This document shows, in pieces, positions 1 to 7,766 of a stretch of DNA of 64,000 bases; within the stretch, counting starts at the first letter, position 1, and each line of letters opens with the position of its first letter. A model generated the notes under the pieces. It had not been told where the DNA came from. It worked only from the letters and a program-made list of their open reading frames with translations, and searched no databases. The translations under genes were made by a program, and so were the position numbers. This stretch comes from CAZKRL01 sp964555295 (GTDB lineage Bacteria > Bacteroidota > Bacteroidia > Flavobacteriales_D > Sanyastnellaceae): positions 59,529-123,528 of the forward strand of contig CAZKRL010000002.1 of NCBI GenBank assembly GCA_964555295.1, read 5' to 3'.

Positions 1-297
1 GCGATGTTCCTGGGCATCGCAACGGGGGCGTTTGTTGGCCTGAGTTCTGGGATAGTTTCTATGGCGGATTATGAGAGGGGCCTGATGATGGGATTTGAGA
101 CTTTTCAAATTACATACAGCCTGATCAAGACACTTGTGTATGCTTTTATCATTACCAGCGTAAGTGCGTACCATGGGTATTACACACATGGAGGTCCCAG
201 AGAAGTTGGACAAAGCAGCACACGCTCAATTGTCTATAGCATGGTGCTTATCCTCATCGCGAATTATGTATTAACCCAGATTTTGCTGATTGATTGA
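1..297 (+). CDS. mlaE: MlaE-type ABC lipid transporter permease, C-terminal part
   Basis: Only the last ~98 residues of this permease lie in the window; the reading frame is open from base 1. It carries the hydrophobic segments and the short polar loop (around GYYTHGGPREVG) typical of the C-terminus of MlaE/YrbE permeases, which sit in the inner membrane and move phospholipids with an MlaF ATPase. It overlaps the downstream ATPase gene by 8 bases, so the two are almost certainly co-translated. Family assignment rests on the C-terminal pattern and on the neighbouring MlaF-like gene. The 5' end is cut off by the window edge. Confidence 0.85.
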   Translation, partial: AMFLGIATGAFVGLSSGIVSMADYERGLMMGFETFQITYSLIKTLVYAFIITSVSAYHGYYTHGGPREVGQSSTRSIVYSMVLILIANYVLTQILLID

Positions 298-1060
298 AAT
301 CAAAAACATATCGAAGTCTTTCTCAGGGAATAAAGTTTTGAAAAATATCGAAACTGCTTTTTTTCCGGGCGATGTAAACTTCATCATTGGCAGGAGCGGT
401 TGCGGAAAATCTGTATTGACAAAATGCGTAGTGGGCCTCTTAGAGACCGACGAAGGAGAAATACATTTTTCAGGTCGAAATTTTACCGCCATGGATCGGG
501 ATGATCGCAGAGAAATCAGAAGGGAGATGGGAATGCTTTTTCAAGGTTCTGCATTGTTCAGCTCAATGACGGTAGAAGAGAACGTCTTGTTTCCCCTGAA
601 AATGCTGAGTGGATTAAAGGCAGATGAAATGTTGGACCGCGCAAATTTCTGTCTGAATCGCGTGGGGTTGCAGGGCAAGAACAATCTCTATCCGAGTGAG
701 ATTTCAGGCGGGATGCAAAAGCGCACGGGTATTGCACGAGCCATTGCTCTCAACCCAAAGTATTTGTTTTGTGATGAACCCAACTCTGGGTTGGATCCGC
801 AGACTTCTATTCTCATCGACAACTTGATTTACGAACTCACCAAGGAATTCAATACAACAACAGTCATCGTTAGTCACGACATGAATTCAGTGATGGAAAT
901 TGGCGACAGAATCAATTTTTTTCATCAAGGTAATCTCTGGTGGAAGGGAAATCGTGCAGAAATAATTTCCGCCGAAAATCAGGAGCTCAATGACTTCGTG
1001 TTTCCATCGGAGTTTATGAAAGAAATACGTGACAATCTCAAGCGCTCAAGAGTGCGTTAA
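290..1060 (+). CDS. mlaF: MlaF-like ABC transporter ATP-binding protein
   Basis: 256-residue ABC ATPase that would energise the MlaE permease for phospholipid transport across the cell envelope. Visible motifs are Walker A (GRSGCGKS near residue 35), the signature SGGMQKR, Walker B with LFCDEPNSGLD and the H-loop VSHD. The length is normal for the family. The start is unusual: the frame opens with TTG inside the last codons of mlaE and no in-frame ATG occurs before the Walker A region, so TTG (or another non-ATG codon) must be used. The 3' end overlaps the convergent rodA stop by 4 bases. It is assigned to the Mla system rather than another ABC exporter because of the upstream MlaE. Confidence 0.9.
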   Translation: MIEIKNISKSFSGNKVLKNIETAFFPGDVNFIIGRSGCGKSVLTKCVVGLLETDEGEIHFSGRNFTAMDRDDRREIRREMGMLFQGSALFSSMTVEENVLFPLKMLSGLKADEMLDRANFCLNRVGLQGKNNLYPSEISGGMQKRTGIARAIALNPKYLFCDEPNSGLDPQTSILIDNLIYELTKEFNTTTVIVSHDMNSVMEIGDRINFFHQGNLWWKGNRAEIISAENQELNDFVFPSEFMKEIRDNLKRSRVR

Positions 1061-2439
1061 CGGAAAATGCTGAGTCGCTCGGCGTCGAGTCGGAGGAAGA
1101 TAAAGAGCAGCAGGGTAAAAGCAATTAGCGACGATCCACCATAACTCATAAACGGCAAGGGAATTCCAATGATGGGCGCAAGACCAATCACCATGCCCAC
1201 GTTGATGAGCAGGTGCAAGAAGAAAATGGAAGCAACGCAATAACCATAAATCCTTGAAAATTGTGATCGTTGTCGCTCGGCAAGGTTGATGATGCGAATG
1301 ATCAATACCACGAAAAGGGTTATAACAAGAGTGCTGCCAATAAATCCCCACTCCTCTGCAATGACACTGAAAATGAAGTCGGTCCACCGCTCGGGCACAA
1401 ACTTATTTCGCGTCATTGGACCTGACATAAACCCCTGCCCAAGAAGACCTCCGTTGCCCACGGCTATTTTCGCCATTCGCGCATTATATCCCGGGTCTTT
1501 CTTTTTTTTCTGTGGCTTCACTTCTCCATTTTCATCCATTTCATCGGTCATGGCATCGGCTTTTTCCTCTAAACCGAGCGTAACATATATCCTGGTTTTC
1601 TGGTGTGGGGCAAGCACATTGTCAATCATATAATTGACCGAGTAACTGAATGATGCGGCCGCAATGGTAACTCCTATCGTAATCCAGTACACCTTTTTGC
1701 GATTGCGAGGAACCACATTGTTTCGTGCGAGAAAAAGAATGAGGATGCCCAGTGCGAGTTCAATAATAATGAGGAGATCAACGCCGCTTCTTTCACCAAG
1801 AAAAGGCAAATCAATTCTGCTGAAGCCGCTGATTACACTGACCACACCAAGCACGATTCCGCCGATTCCGGCAATCAGAATATTACCTGAGAGCCCCTCT
1901 CGGTAGAGCGCGAGTATAAACGCCGCAAACGTGAGCAAGCTACCCACATCGGGCTGCAGCGCAATCAATCCGGCGGGAATTATGATGATTACACCTGACA
2001 CGAAGCGCGCTTGCCAACCGGATAATCTGGACGGTGTGTTGGCAATGTATTTGGCGAGCATAAGACTCACACCAATCTTCGCGAATTCAGCTGGTTGTAA
2101 GGCAAAGCCACCGATTTGTATCCAGGCTTTAGCTCCATTGACCGTTGTTCCAATAGCCAACACCAAGACCAGTAGCAATGCAAAGAGAGCATATATGGGA
2201 ATGGAGAATTTATTGAAAAAATCGCCCTCCATGTACAACACCGTGAGTGCGAGAAGCGACGATATCACGACGAATAAAAACTGCTTTCCATATTCCTGAC
2301 TGATATCGAAAGGACTTGGGTGAAGCTCATCGATGGCCGCGCTGTAGATGTTCATCCAACCGAAAATCACGCAAGCCATATATATGCTCACCGTAATCCA
2401 GTCGACATTCATCAATGGGTTCTTGCGTGTTGGGCTCAT
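1057..2439 (-). CDS. rodA: Rod shape-determining SEDS glycosyltransferase RodA
   Basis: 460-residue polytopic SEDS protein that polymerises lipid II glycan strands during lateral wall growth, paired with PBP2. The sequence has about ten hydrophobic segments, the conserved loop ERWTDFIFSVIAEEWGF, and the C-terminal GIPLPFMSYGGSSL signature. It overlaps mrdA by 4 bases (ATGA), the last gene of a five-gene mre operon. It is longer than the ~370-400 residues of many RodA proteins: a charged stretch (EEKADAMTDEMDENGEV followed by several lysines, around residues 295-330) sits in a loop between transmembrane helices. This kind of insertion may be lineage-specific; its role is not visible from sequence. 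Confidence 0.95.
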   Translation of the reverse strand: MSPTRKNPLMNVDWITVSIYMACVIFGWMNIYSAAIDELHPSPFDISQEYGKQFLFVVISSLLALTVLYMEGDFFNKFSIPIYALFALLLVLVLAIGTTVNGAKAWIQIGGFALQPAEFAKIGVSLMLAKYIANTPSRLSGWQARFVSGVIIIIPAGLIALQPDVGSLLTFAAFILALYREGLSGNILIAGIGGIVLGVVSVISGFSRIDLPFLGERSGVDLLIIIELALGILILFLARNNVVPRNRKKVYWITIGVTIAAASFSYSVNYMIDNVLAPHQKTRIYVTLGLEEKADAMTDEMDENGEVKPQKKKKDPGYNARMAKIAVGNGGLLGQGFMSGPMTRNKFVPERWTDFIFSVIAEEWGFIGSTLVITLFVVLIIRIINLAERQRSQFSRIYGYCVASIFFLHLLINVGMVIGLAPIIGIPLPFMSYGGSSLIAFTLLLFIFLRLDAERLSIFR

Positions 2440-4253
2440 CGGTCAAGGAAATTAGCTTCGAGGATGGTTTTTTCGCGAGGTGAACTTGACTCGGAAATGC
2501 TGTCGTTGAGATACTTCTCAATGAGCAGAGTAGCAACGGGCGCACTCCAGGTGCCGCCGAAACCGGCATTTTCAGTATATACTGCAATGGCGATTTTTGG
2601 ATTTTCCTTGGGCGCGAAGCAAATAAAAACCGCGTGGTCTTCCTTGCCTCCTGCGTTTTGTACGGTGCCTGTTTTACCGCAAACCGTGATGTCTTTGGGA
2701 GCAGCGCGCCAAGCAGTGCCGCCGGGCTGGAGCACTTTTTCCATCGCGTTGACAACCGTTGTGAAGTGCGCTGTATCAATTCCGGTATCATAACGAATCC
2801 GGAATTCATCCCGCGGCCCACCGCCAAGGCCGATAGACCGCACTGAATGTGGCGGCACGTACCAGCCGCGATTTGCAATGACACACGCCATGTTGCACAT
2901 CTGCATTGGGGTAACAAGCATTTCGCCCTCACCGATGCTTAATGAATAAATAGTCGAAAAGGCCCATTGCTCTTTTCCGTACCATTTGTCATAAAACGAA
3001 ATGCCCGGAACATTACCATTTTTTACACTTGGTACATCGGTTTTTAGGTTGGTGCCAAAGCCGAAACGCGTGATATATTCTTGCCAGATTTCGAGTCCCA
3101 AGCGCGCGTCTTTGAATCTGCTCGACCGATCACGATCGCCTTCTACCACTCGATGCATAACCTCTCTGAAATAAGGATTGCACGAATGAACAATGGCCAT
3201 CTCCAAATCGTCGTTGCTATGAGCACCATGGCATCCAATTACTCCGCGATTACAATGAATGCGCGTTTGAGCCGTGATGGCCCCGGTCTGCAAAGCGGTT
3301 AATGATTGAGCCAATTTGAATATGGAGCCAGGTCGGTATTGCGCTTGCGTTGCTCGGTTAAACAAGGGCTTTTGCGGATCACTCTGCAGGACATTGAAAT
3401 TGTGACCGCGAATCCTACCTACCAATAAATTGGGATCATACGATGGCGCTGAGACCATCGCAAGGATTTCACCCGTAGAAGGTTCTATAGCCACAATACA
3501 ACCGCGCTTATTTTGCATCAACTTTTCGCCATATGCCTGCAAGTCGGCGTCCATCGTGCAAACGAGGTCGCTTCCTGGAATGGCGAGCACGTCGGCTTTG
3601 TCTCCCGAATGCTCTTTGATATTACCAACGTTGTCACGAAAGGCGTAGTTAACTCCTTTTACTCCTCTTAACTCTTGTTCATAGGCCTTCTCGATTCCGC
3701 TTTTACCTATGTATTCTTGCTTCGTATAGTAACTGCTATTCTTGAATTCATTAGGAGAAATTTTACCGACATCCCCTAAAAACAGAGCTCCCGTGCGTTC
3801 GGGATAAACCCGGAGAGTTCTAGACTCGGCGAAGAATCCCTTGAACTTGAAAAGCTGCTCAGATACTGCAGCGAACTGAGCGGGTGTAAGTTGTTCTACC
3901 AGTAGTTGAGGCCGATGAAACTCGCCCCGTGCGCGGGCTTTGTCGAATATGCGCCGGATATATGATGCCTCCACATTGAGTAGTTTGCAGAGAGAGGTTG
4001 TGTCAAATTCCCCTGTTTTTTTCGGCACGACCATAAGGTTGTATACCGTTTGATTCAAGACCAATATTTTTCCATTGCGATCGTAGATGATTCCCCTGGG
4101 CGGGTAAAGGGGTATTTCTTCTTCGGTAAGAAGTTTGGCCTGGTCTTGCCAATAGTCATTGATGACCTGAAGGTAAACGAGGCGTATGGTATAAATGATC
4201 GCTATTGAAATAACGATGAGCATAATTACCACACGTCTTTCCCCGAGATTCAA
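2436..4253 (-). CDS. mrdA: Penicillin-binding protein 2, elongasome transpeptidase
   Basis: 605-residue class B PBP that crosslinks peptidoglycan during elongation with RodA. One N-terminal membrane anchor (about residues 8-28), then the PBP dimerisation domain with the PPRGIIYDRNG motif, then the transpeptidase domain with SIFK (active-site serine), SCN and KTGT motifs. Length is normal. It lies 4 bases after mreD and overlaps rodA by 4 bases, the classic mreBCD-mrdA-rodA order. Nothing in the sequence suggests loss of activity. Confidence 0.96.
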   Translation of the reverse strand: MNLGERRVVIMLIVISIAIIYTIRLVYLQVINDYWQDQAKLLTEEEIPLYPPRGIIYDRNGKILVLNQTVYNLMVVPKKTGEFDTTSLCKLLNVEASYIRRIFDKARARGEFHRPQLLVEQLTPAQFAAVSEQLFKFKGFFAESRTLRVYPERTGALFLGDVGKISPNEFKNSSYYTKQEYIGKSGIEKAYEQELRGVKGVNYAFRDNVGNIKEHSGDKADVLAIPGSDLVCTMDADLQAYGEKLMQNKRGCIVAIEPSTGEILAMVSAPSYDPNLLVGRIRGHNFNVLQSDPQKPLFNRATQAQYRPGSIFKLAQSLTALQTGAITAQTRIHCNRGVIGCHGAHSNDDLEMAIVHSCNPYFREVMHRVVEGDRDRSSRFKDARLGLEIWQEYITRFGFGTNLKTDVPSVKNGNVPGISFYDKWYGKEQWAFSTIYSLSIGEGEMLVTPMQMCNMACVIANRGWYVPPHSVRSIGLGGGPRDEFRIRYDTGIDTAHFTTVVNAMEKVLQPGGTAWRAAPKDITVCGKTGTVQNAGGKEDHAVFICFAPKENPKIAIAVYTENAGFGGTWSAPVATLLIEKYLNDSISESSSPREKTILEANFLDR

Positions 4254-4257
4254 AGAT

Positions 4258-4773
4258 TTAGTTTTTGGAGTTGTAAATCAAATACTGTCCGATGGTCATC
4301 AGAATCAATGTAAGGATTGAGCTCAGCAGAATCTTGATCAGCTGATAACCAAAATCGGAAGTACGGAACACTTCAACAATGAAAAACCATGTGTGATGTG
4401 CTAGCGTGATGGCGCCCGCATAGGTCAGGTACCAGGGAAGGCCCATTTTCTGAACGGTGGGTTTTTGCGTGCTGTCGTATCCTTCACGCGGCGCAAGGAT
4501 TCTCCGCATCCATGGAAGCACAAGACCAATGACCAGACAAGAAGATGCGTGAAGTCCCATGGGACCCGACAAATAATCCATTACCATGCCTACGGCGAAA
4601 GCAACGAGCATGACCCCCCATGCGGGTATAGACAGAGGCAGCATAAGTATTCCGAAGATATAGACCCACGGAAGAATCAGTCCGTCGAATAGATTCATTC
4701 TGCTCACTACCAGAGCTTGCAAAAGCAGCAGAAATAAAATTCTGACAGTGCTAGTTATGATTTGCTGCGCCAT
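4258..4773 (-). CDS. mreD: Rod shape-determining membrane protein MreD
   Basis: 171-residue integral membrane protein with about five hydrophobic helices, the usual size and topology of MreD, which helps couple the MreB filaments and MreC to the wall-synthesis enzymes. Sequence conservation in this family is weak, so the call rests on topology, length and on its position between mreC (overlapping by 23 bases) and mrdA (4 bases apart). Confidence 0.88.
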   Translation of the reverse strand: MAQQIITSTVRILFLLLLQALVVSRMNLFDGLILPWVYIFGILMLPLSIPAWGVMLVAFAVGMVMDYLSGPMGLHASSCLVIGLVLPWMRRILAPREGYDSTQKPTVQKMGLPWYLTYAGAITLAHHTWFFIVEVFRTSDFGYQLIKILLSSILTLILMTIGQYLIYNSKN

Positions 4774-5596
4774 GGGTTGAGGGTTCTTGTTCTACGAGAG
4801 AGTCTTGTTCAAATCTGAAGAGGTCTGATATAATATCAACGTAGGAAATTTTTCTGAAATCAGCCGCCAGTCGCACATCAATAACGTGATAGTCGTTATC
4901 GGTGTCATCGATACTTTCTACTCTGCCTACCAAAATCATTGGTGGGAAATATGTGGAATAACCAGTGGTATAAATCGTATCGCCAGGATTCACCTGAATG
5001 TTTTTAGGGATCTCAATCACCTTTGCAATTGCGGCATCACCGCCGCGCCAAACGAGTGAGCCAAACGAACCGTTTCTCCCTATCCTCACGCTGGCTTTGA
5101 AGTCTGAATGAATAACCGGCATAACCACACTGAAGTGCTTACTGACACTTCGCGTAACGCCTACAAGACAACCATTCGAAATCACTCCCATGTCTGGCGT
5201 AATCCCGCCATCTGCCCCGCGGTCGAGCACGAGAAAATTCTGCTCTCGGTTGACCGTAGCATTTACGATAGAGGCGCTGCGAAACGCATAACGCTGTTGC
5301 AGCAGCGTGTCAACAATACTGTCAACATCGTTGCGCAATCTGAACTTATCAGCGAGTTGTCCACGCAGATCTGCGTTCTCGAGTGACAGCGCATCATTGA
5401 TTTCCCCCAAACGCAAGTAGCGCGTGAAATCTGTTCGTTTGGAATAAACATACCCTGCGATATCGGAGCTGTGTTCCAAAATTTCTGACCGATGAAATTT
5501 TCCGCTGTTATAGAGTACACTCAATGCTACAATCTGCAGGATTAAAAAGAGCAGAAAGTTGTGGTAACGAATGAGCAGCGCGATAATATTTTTCAT
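4751..5596 (-). CDS. mreC: Rod shape-determining protein MreC
   Basis: 281-residue bitopic protein: short cytoplasmic N-terminus, one membrane helix (about residues 10-28), a coiled-coil stretch, and the two beta-domain periplasmic part with the family motif around DRGADGGITPDMGVIS. MreC forms a periplasmic scaffold that activates PBP2/RodA. It is followed by mreD with a 23-base overlap and preceded by mreB with a 40-base gap. Confidence 0.95.
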   Translation of the reverse strand: MKNIIALLIRYHNFLLFLILQIVALSVLYNSGKFHRSEILEHSSDIAGYVYSKRTDFTRYLRLGEINDALSLENADLRGQLADKFRLRNDVDSIVDTLLQQRYAFRSASIVNATVNREQNFLVLDRGADGGITPDMGVISNGCLVGVTRSVSKHFSVVMPVIHSDFKASVRIGRNGSFGSLVWRGGDAAIAKVIEIPKNIQVNPGDTIYTTGYSTYFPPMILVGRVESIDDTDNDYHVIDVRLAADFRKISYVDIISDLFRFEQDSLVEQEPSTHGAANHN

Positions 5597-5636
5597 ACTT
5601 CGGCTGTGACAGTTAGTTCATGATGAAGCACGCTCA

Positions 5637-6662
5637 TCATTCCCGCATGAGGAACTGGAATTTATTGATGTTTTTAAGCGCAATTCCTGTGCCGCGCGCT
5701 ACGGCTCTCAATGGGTCTTCCGCCACGTGAACCGGCAATTTGGTTTTGAGAGAAATTCGCTTGTCGAGCCCTCTCAGAAGCGCCCCACCGCCGGCCAGAT
5801 AGATTCCTGTTTTGTAGATATCAGCGGAAAGTTCGGGAGGAGTGTTTTCCAGACAACTCATTATGGCCTCTTCAATTTTTGAGATGGACTTGTCCAGTGC
5901 GTGTGCAATCTCAGAATATGAAACCGCGATTTCCTTGGGAATACCAGTCATCAAATCTCTTCCGCGCACATTGTAATCTATCGGCGGATTATCCAATTCC
6001 GGCAAGGCAGCACCTACTTCGATTTTTATTTGTTCAGCAGTTCTTTCACCGATGAGGATATTGTGTTGACGGCGCATGTATTCCTCAATATCCTGAGTTA
6101 ACTCGTCACCCGCGACACGAATATTTTTGTCGGTTACAATTCCCCCTAAGGCAATCACGGCGATCTCTGACGTTCCTCCACCGATATCAATTACCATATT
6201 TCCCATGGGCTCTTCAACGTCAACACCAATGCCAATCGCCGCAGCCATGGGCTCGTGAATCAGATAAACTTCCTTTGCGCCGGCATGTTCTGCACTGTCT
6301 TTAACGGCGCGTTTCTCAACCTCGGTGATGCCTGATGGTATGCAAATGACCATTCGCAATGACGGTTGAAAAAGCCCCCGGCTTTTGGAAATCATTTTGA
6401 TCATACCCTTGATCATGTCTTCAGCGGCATGGAAATCGGCGATCACTCCATCTTTGAGCGGCCGAATTGTCTTGATGTTTTCGTGTGTTTTTCCGTGCAT
6501 TTGCTGAGCCGTTCTTCCGACAGCTACAGTTTTGTTTGATGCCCTGTCTCGCGCGATGATGCTGGGCTCATCTACCACCACCTTATCGTTCATGATGATA
6601 ATTGTATTGGCGGTTCCCAAGTCTATGGCAATTTCTTGGGTAAGGAAACTAAAAAGTCCCAT
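5637..6662 (-). CDS. mreB: Actin-like rod shape protein MreB
   Basis: 341-residue bacterial actin that polymerises under the membrane and positions the elongation machinery. It shows the actin-fold nucleotide motifs DLGTANT (near residue 15), DIGGGTSEIAVI and GGGALLRGLD, and an N-terminal amphipathic segment (MGLFSFLTQEIA). Full length. First gene of the mreBCD-mrdA-rodA operon, transcribed divergently from the superoxide dismutase gene; a candidate -7 box lies about 70 bases upstream. Confidence 0.97.
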   Translation of the reverse strand: MGLFSFLTQEIAIDLGTANTIIIMNDKVVVDEPSIIARDRASNKTVAVGRTAQQMHGKTHENIKTIRPLKDGVIADFHAAEDMIKGMIKMISKSRGLFQPSLRMVICIPSGITEVEKRAVKDSAEHAGAKEVYLIHEPMAAAIGIGVDVEEPMGNMVIDIGGGTSEIAVIALGGIVTDKNIRVAGDELTQDIEEYMRRQHNILIGERTAEQIKIEVGAALPELDNPPIDYNVRGRDLMTGIPKEIAVSYSEIAHALDKSISKIEEAIMSCLENTPPELSADIYKTGIYLAGGGALLRGLDKRISLKTKLPVHVAEDPLRAVARGTGIALKNINKFQFLMRE

Positions 6663-6731
6663 GCTTTAATATTTGCGGATTACTTGATTTATTTGGGTGA
6701 ATAATGCCTTTTCAAACAATAATCACCACGC

Positions 6732-6739
6732 CAAAAATA
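6732..6739 (-). promoter_or_regulatory. Candidate -7 box for the mre operon
   Basis: On the minus strand this reads TATTTTTG, a perfect match to the Bacteroidota -7 element TAnnTTTG, 70 bases before the mreB ATG. No well-spaced -33 TTG was found (the nearest lie at 13 and 29 bases), so the call is tentative. Confidence 0.35.
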
Positions 6740-6838
6740 CCTTTTTCAACAGCAATTACAGAGATTATCAACGGGCCAAAACCCCAAGTTATTAACCATT
6801 TTCACAGCCTAATTGAAGCTTGAATCGAATTCGGCAAT

Positions 6839-6873
6839 TTTGCTATGCTGAGGTTTTAACCCACTTACATTTG
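6839..6873 (+). promoter_or_regulatory. Candidate promoter of the superoxide dismutase gene
   Basis: TTTG at 6839-6842 and TACATTTG at 6866-6873 are separated by 23 bases and match the Bacteroidota -33/-7 consensus. The -7 box lies 18 bases before the ATG at 6892 and downstream of the alternative start at 6820, which therefore cannot be used from this promoter. Confidence 0.55.
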
Positions 6874-6891
6874 TCGTACAAATACAATTTT

Positions 6892-7500
6892 ATGCCATTT
6901 ACATTAGCCCCTCTTTCTTTTGATTATAGTGCGCTTGAGCCCCATATCGATGCCCGCACAATGGAGATTCACCATGGTAAACATCATGCCGCTTACACCA
7001 CTAATCTGAACAACGCTATTGCAGCGACAGATTTGGAGGGGCTGACCATTGAGGAGGTAATGGTGAAGGGTTTTGACAAGCCCGCTATTCGTAACAATGG
7101 TGGGGGTTATTATAATCACAATCTTTTTTGGGAAATCCTCATTCCTGGCGGCGCGAAAGAACCGGCCGGCGCCCTGGCTGAAGCGATTCAAAGTGCTTTC
7201 GGTAGTTTCGATAAGTTCAAGGAAGAGTTTGCAAAGGCGGCCACAACCCGTTTCGGGTCTGGTTGGGCGTGGTTATGTGTTCACAAGGATGGAAAGTTGG
7301 AGGTTTGTTCGACGGCGAATCAAGACAATCCGCTGATGCCGGGTATCGGTTGTGGTGGTTTCCCGATTTTGGGCCTTGATGTTTGGGAGCACGCCTACTA
7401 TTTGCACTATCAAAACCGAAGACCAGACTACATCACGGCGTTTTTCAGTGTGATCAATTGGGATGTTGTGGCAAAGAAATATTCGGGCGCCCTTAGCTAA
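6892..7500 (+). CDS. sod: Superoxide dismutase, Fe/Mn type
   Basis: 202-residue enzyme that converts superoxide to hydrogen peroxide and oxygen. Metal ligands are visible: His27 in IHHGKHHAAY, the His in YYNHNLFW, and the Asp and His in LDVWEHAYY. The GGGYYNHNLFW and NQDNPLM segments look more like Mn or cambialistic enzymes than strict Fe enzymes, but metal choice cannot be settled by eye. The open frame extends upstream to 6820, but ATG at 6892 gives the usual N-terminus (FTLAPLSFDYSALEPHID) and lies just after a promoter-like box. It is cytoplasmic, with no signal peptide. A perfect 12-base palindrome (TTGATATATCAA, 7510-7521) follows the stop. Confidence 0.95.
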   Translation: MPFTLAPLSFDYSALEPHIDARTMEIHHGKHHAAYTTNLNNAIAATDLEGLTIEEVMVKGFDKPAIRNNGGGYYNHNLFWEILIPGGAKEPAGALAEAIQSAFGSFDKFKEEFAKAATTRFGSGWAWLCVHKDGKLEVCSTANQDNPLMPGIGCGGFPILGLDVWEHAYYLHYQNRRPDYITAFFSVINWDVVAKKYSGALS

Positions 7501-7636
7501 TAATAGCATTTGATATATCAAGGAGCGGCGCACCGATTTGGTTTTCATGCTAATCTCGGAATTAGTGATTCCATTGCTTGTGGCCCTGGTGATCAGCACC
7601 TCTCAGCTGTTGTCGTCATAATTCATAAGGCCTAAA

Positions 7637-7758
7637 CTTGTGTTTTTATACATTTATGGAATTGAATTCCGGATTTGTATTTTTATACATTTCTGGAATT
7701 GAATTCCGGATTTGTATTTTTATACATTTCTGGAATTGAATTCCGGATTTGTATTTTT
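7637..7758. repeat. 37-bp tandem repeat, 3.3 copies
   Basis: Three head-to-tail units (7637-7673, 7674-7710, 7711-7747) and the first 11 bases of a fourth (7748-7758). Units 2 and 3 are identical; unit 1 differs at three positions. Each unit holds two small dyads: TGTAT-TTTT-ATACA and GGAATT-G-AATTCC. The array ends 8 bases before the ATG of the DUF4143 ATPase. There are no spacers between the units, so it is not a CRISPR array. Its position and symmetry suggest operator sites or a recombination-prone promoter region. Confidence 0.97.
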
Positions 7759-7759
7759 G
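7699..7759 (+). promoter_or_regulatory. Candidate promoter built from the 37-bp repeats
   Basis: The TTG in the palindrome of one unit lies 21 bases before TACATTTC in the next unit (7699-7701 and 7723-7730), a near-consensus -33/-7 pair that recurs at each repeat junction. A second, perfect -7 box TATTTTTG occurs at 7752-7759 where the last partial unit ends, but its spacing to a TTG is short (13 bases). Confidence 0.4.
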
Positions 7760-7766
7760 TCGGCAA

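Noticed and set aside
1286..2299. Plus-strand reading frames opposite rodA
   Set aside because: Shadow frames of a clearly recognised gene, with no domain or initiation signal.
6820..6891. Longer start for superoxide dismutase
   Set aside because: The extra 24 residues are not family-like and lie upstream of a full promoter match.
7637..7758. 37-bp repeats as a CRISPR array
   Set aside because: Units are directly adjacent with no spacers and no cas genes nearby.
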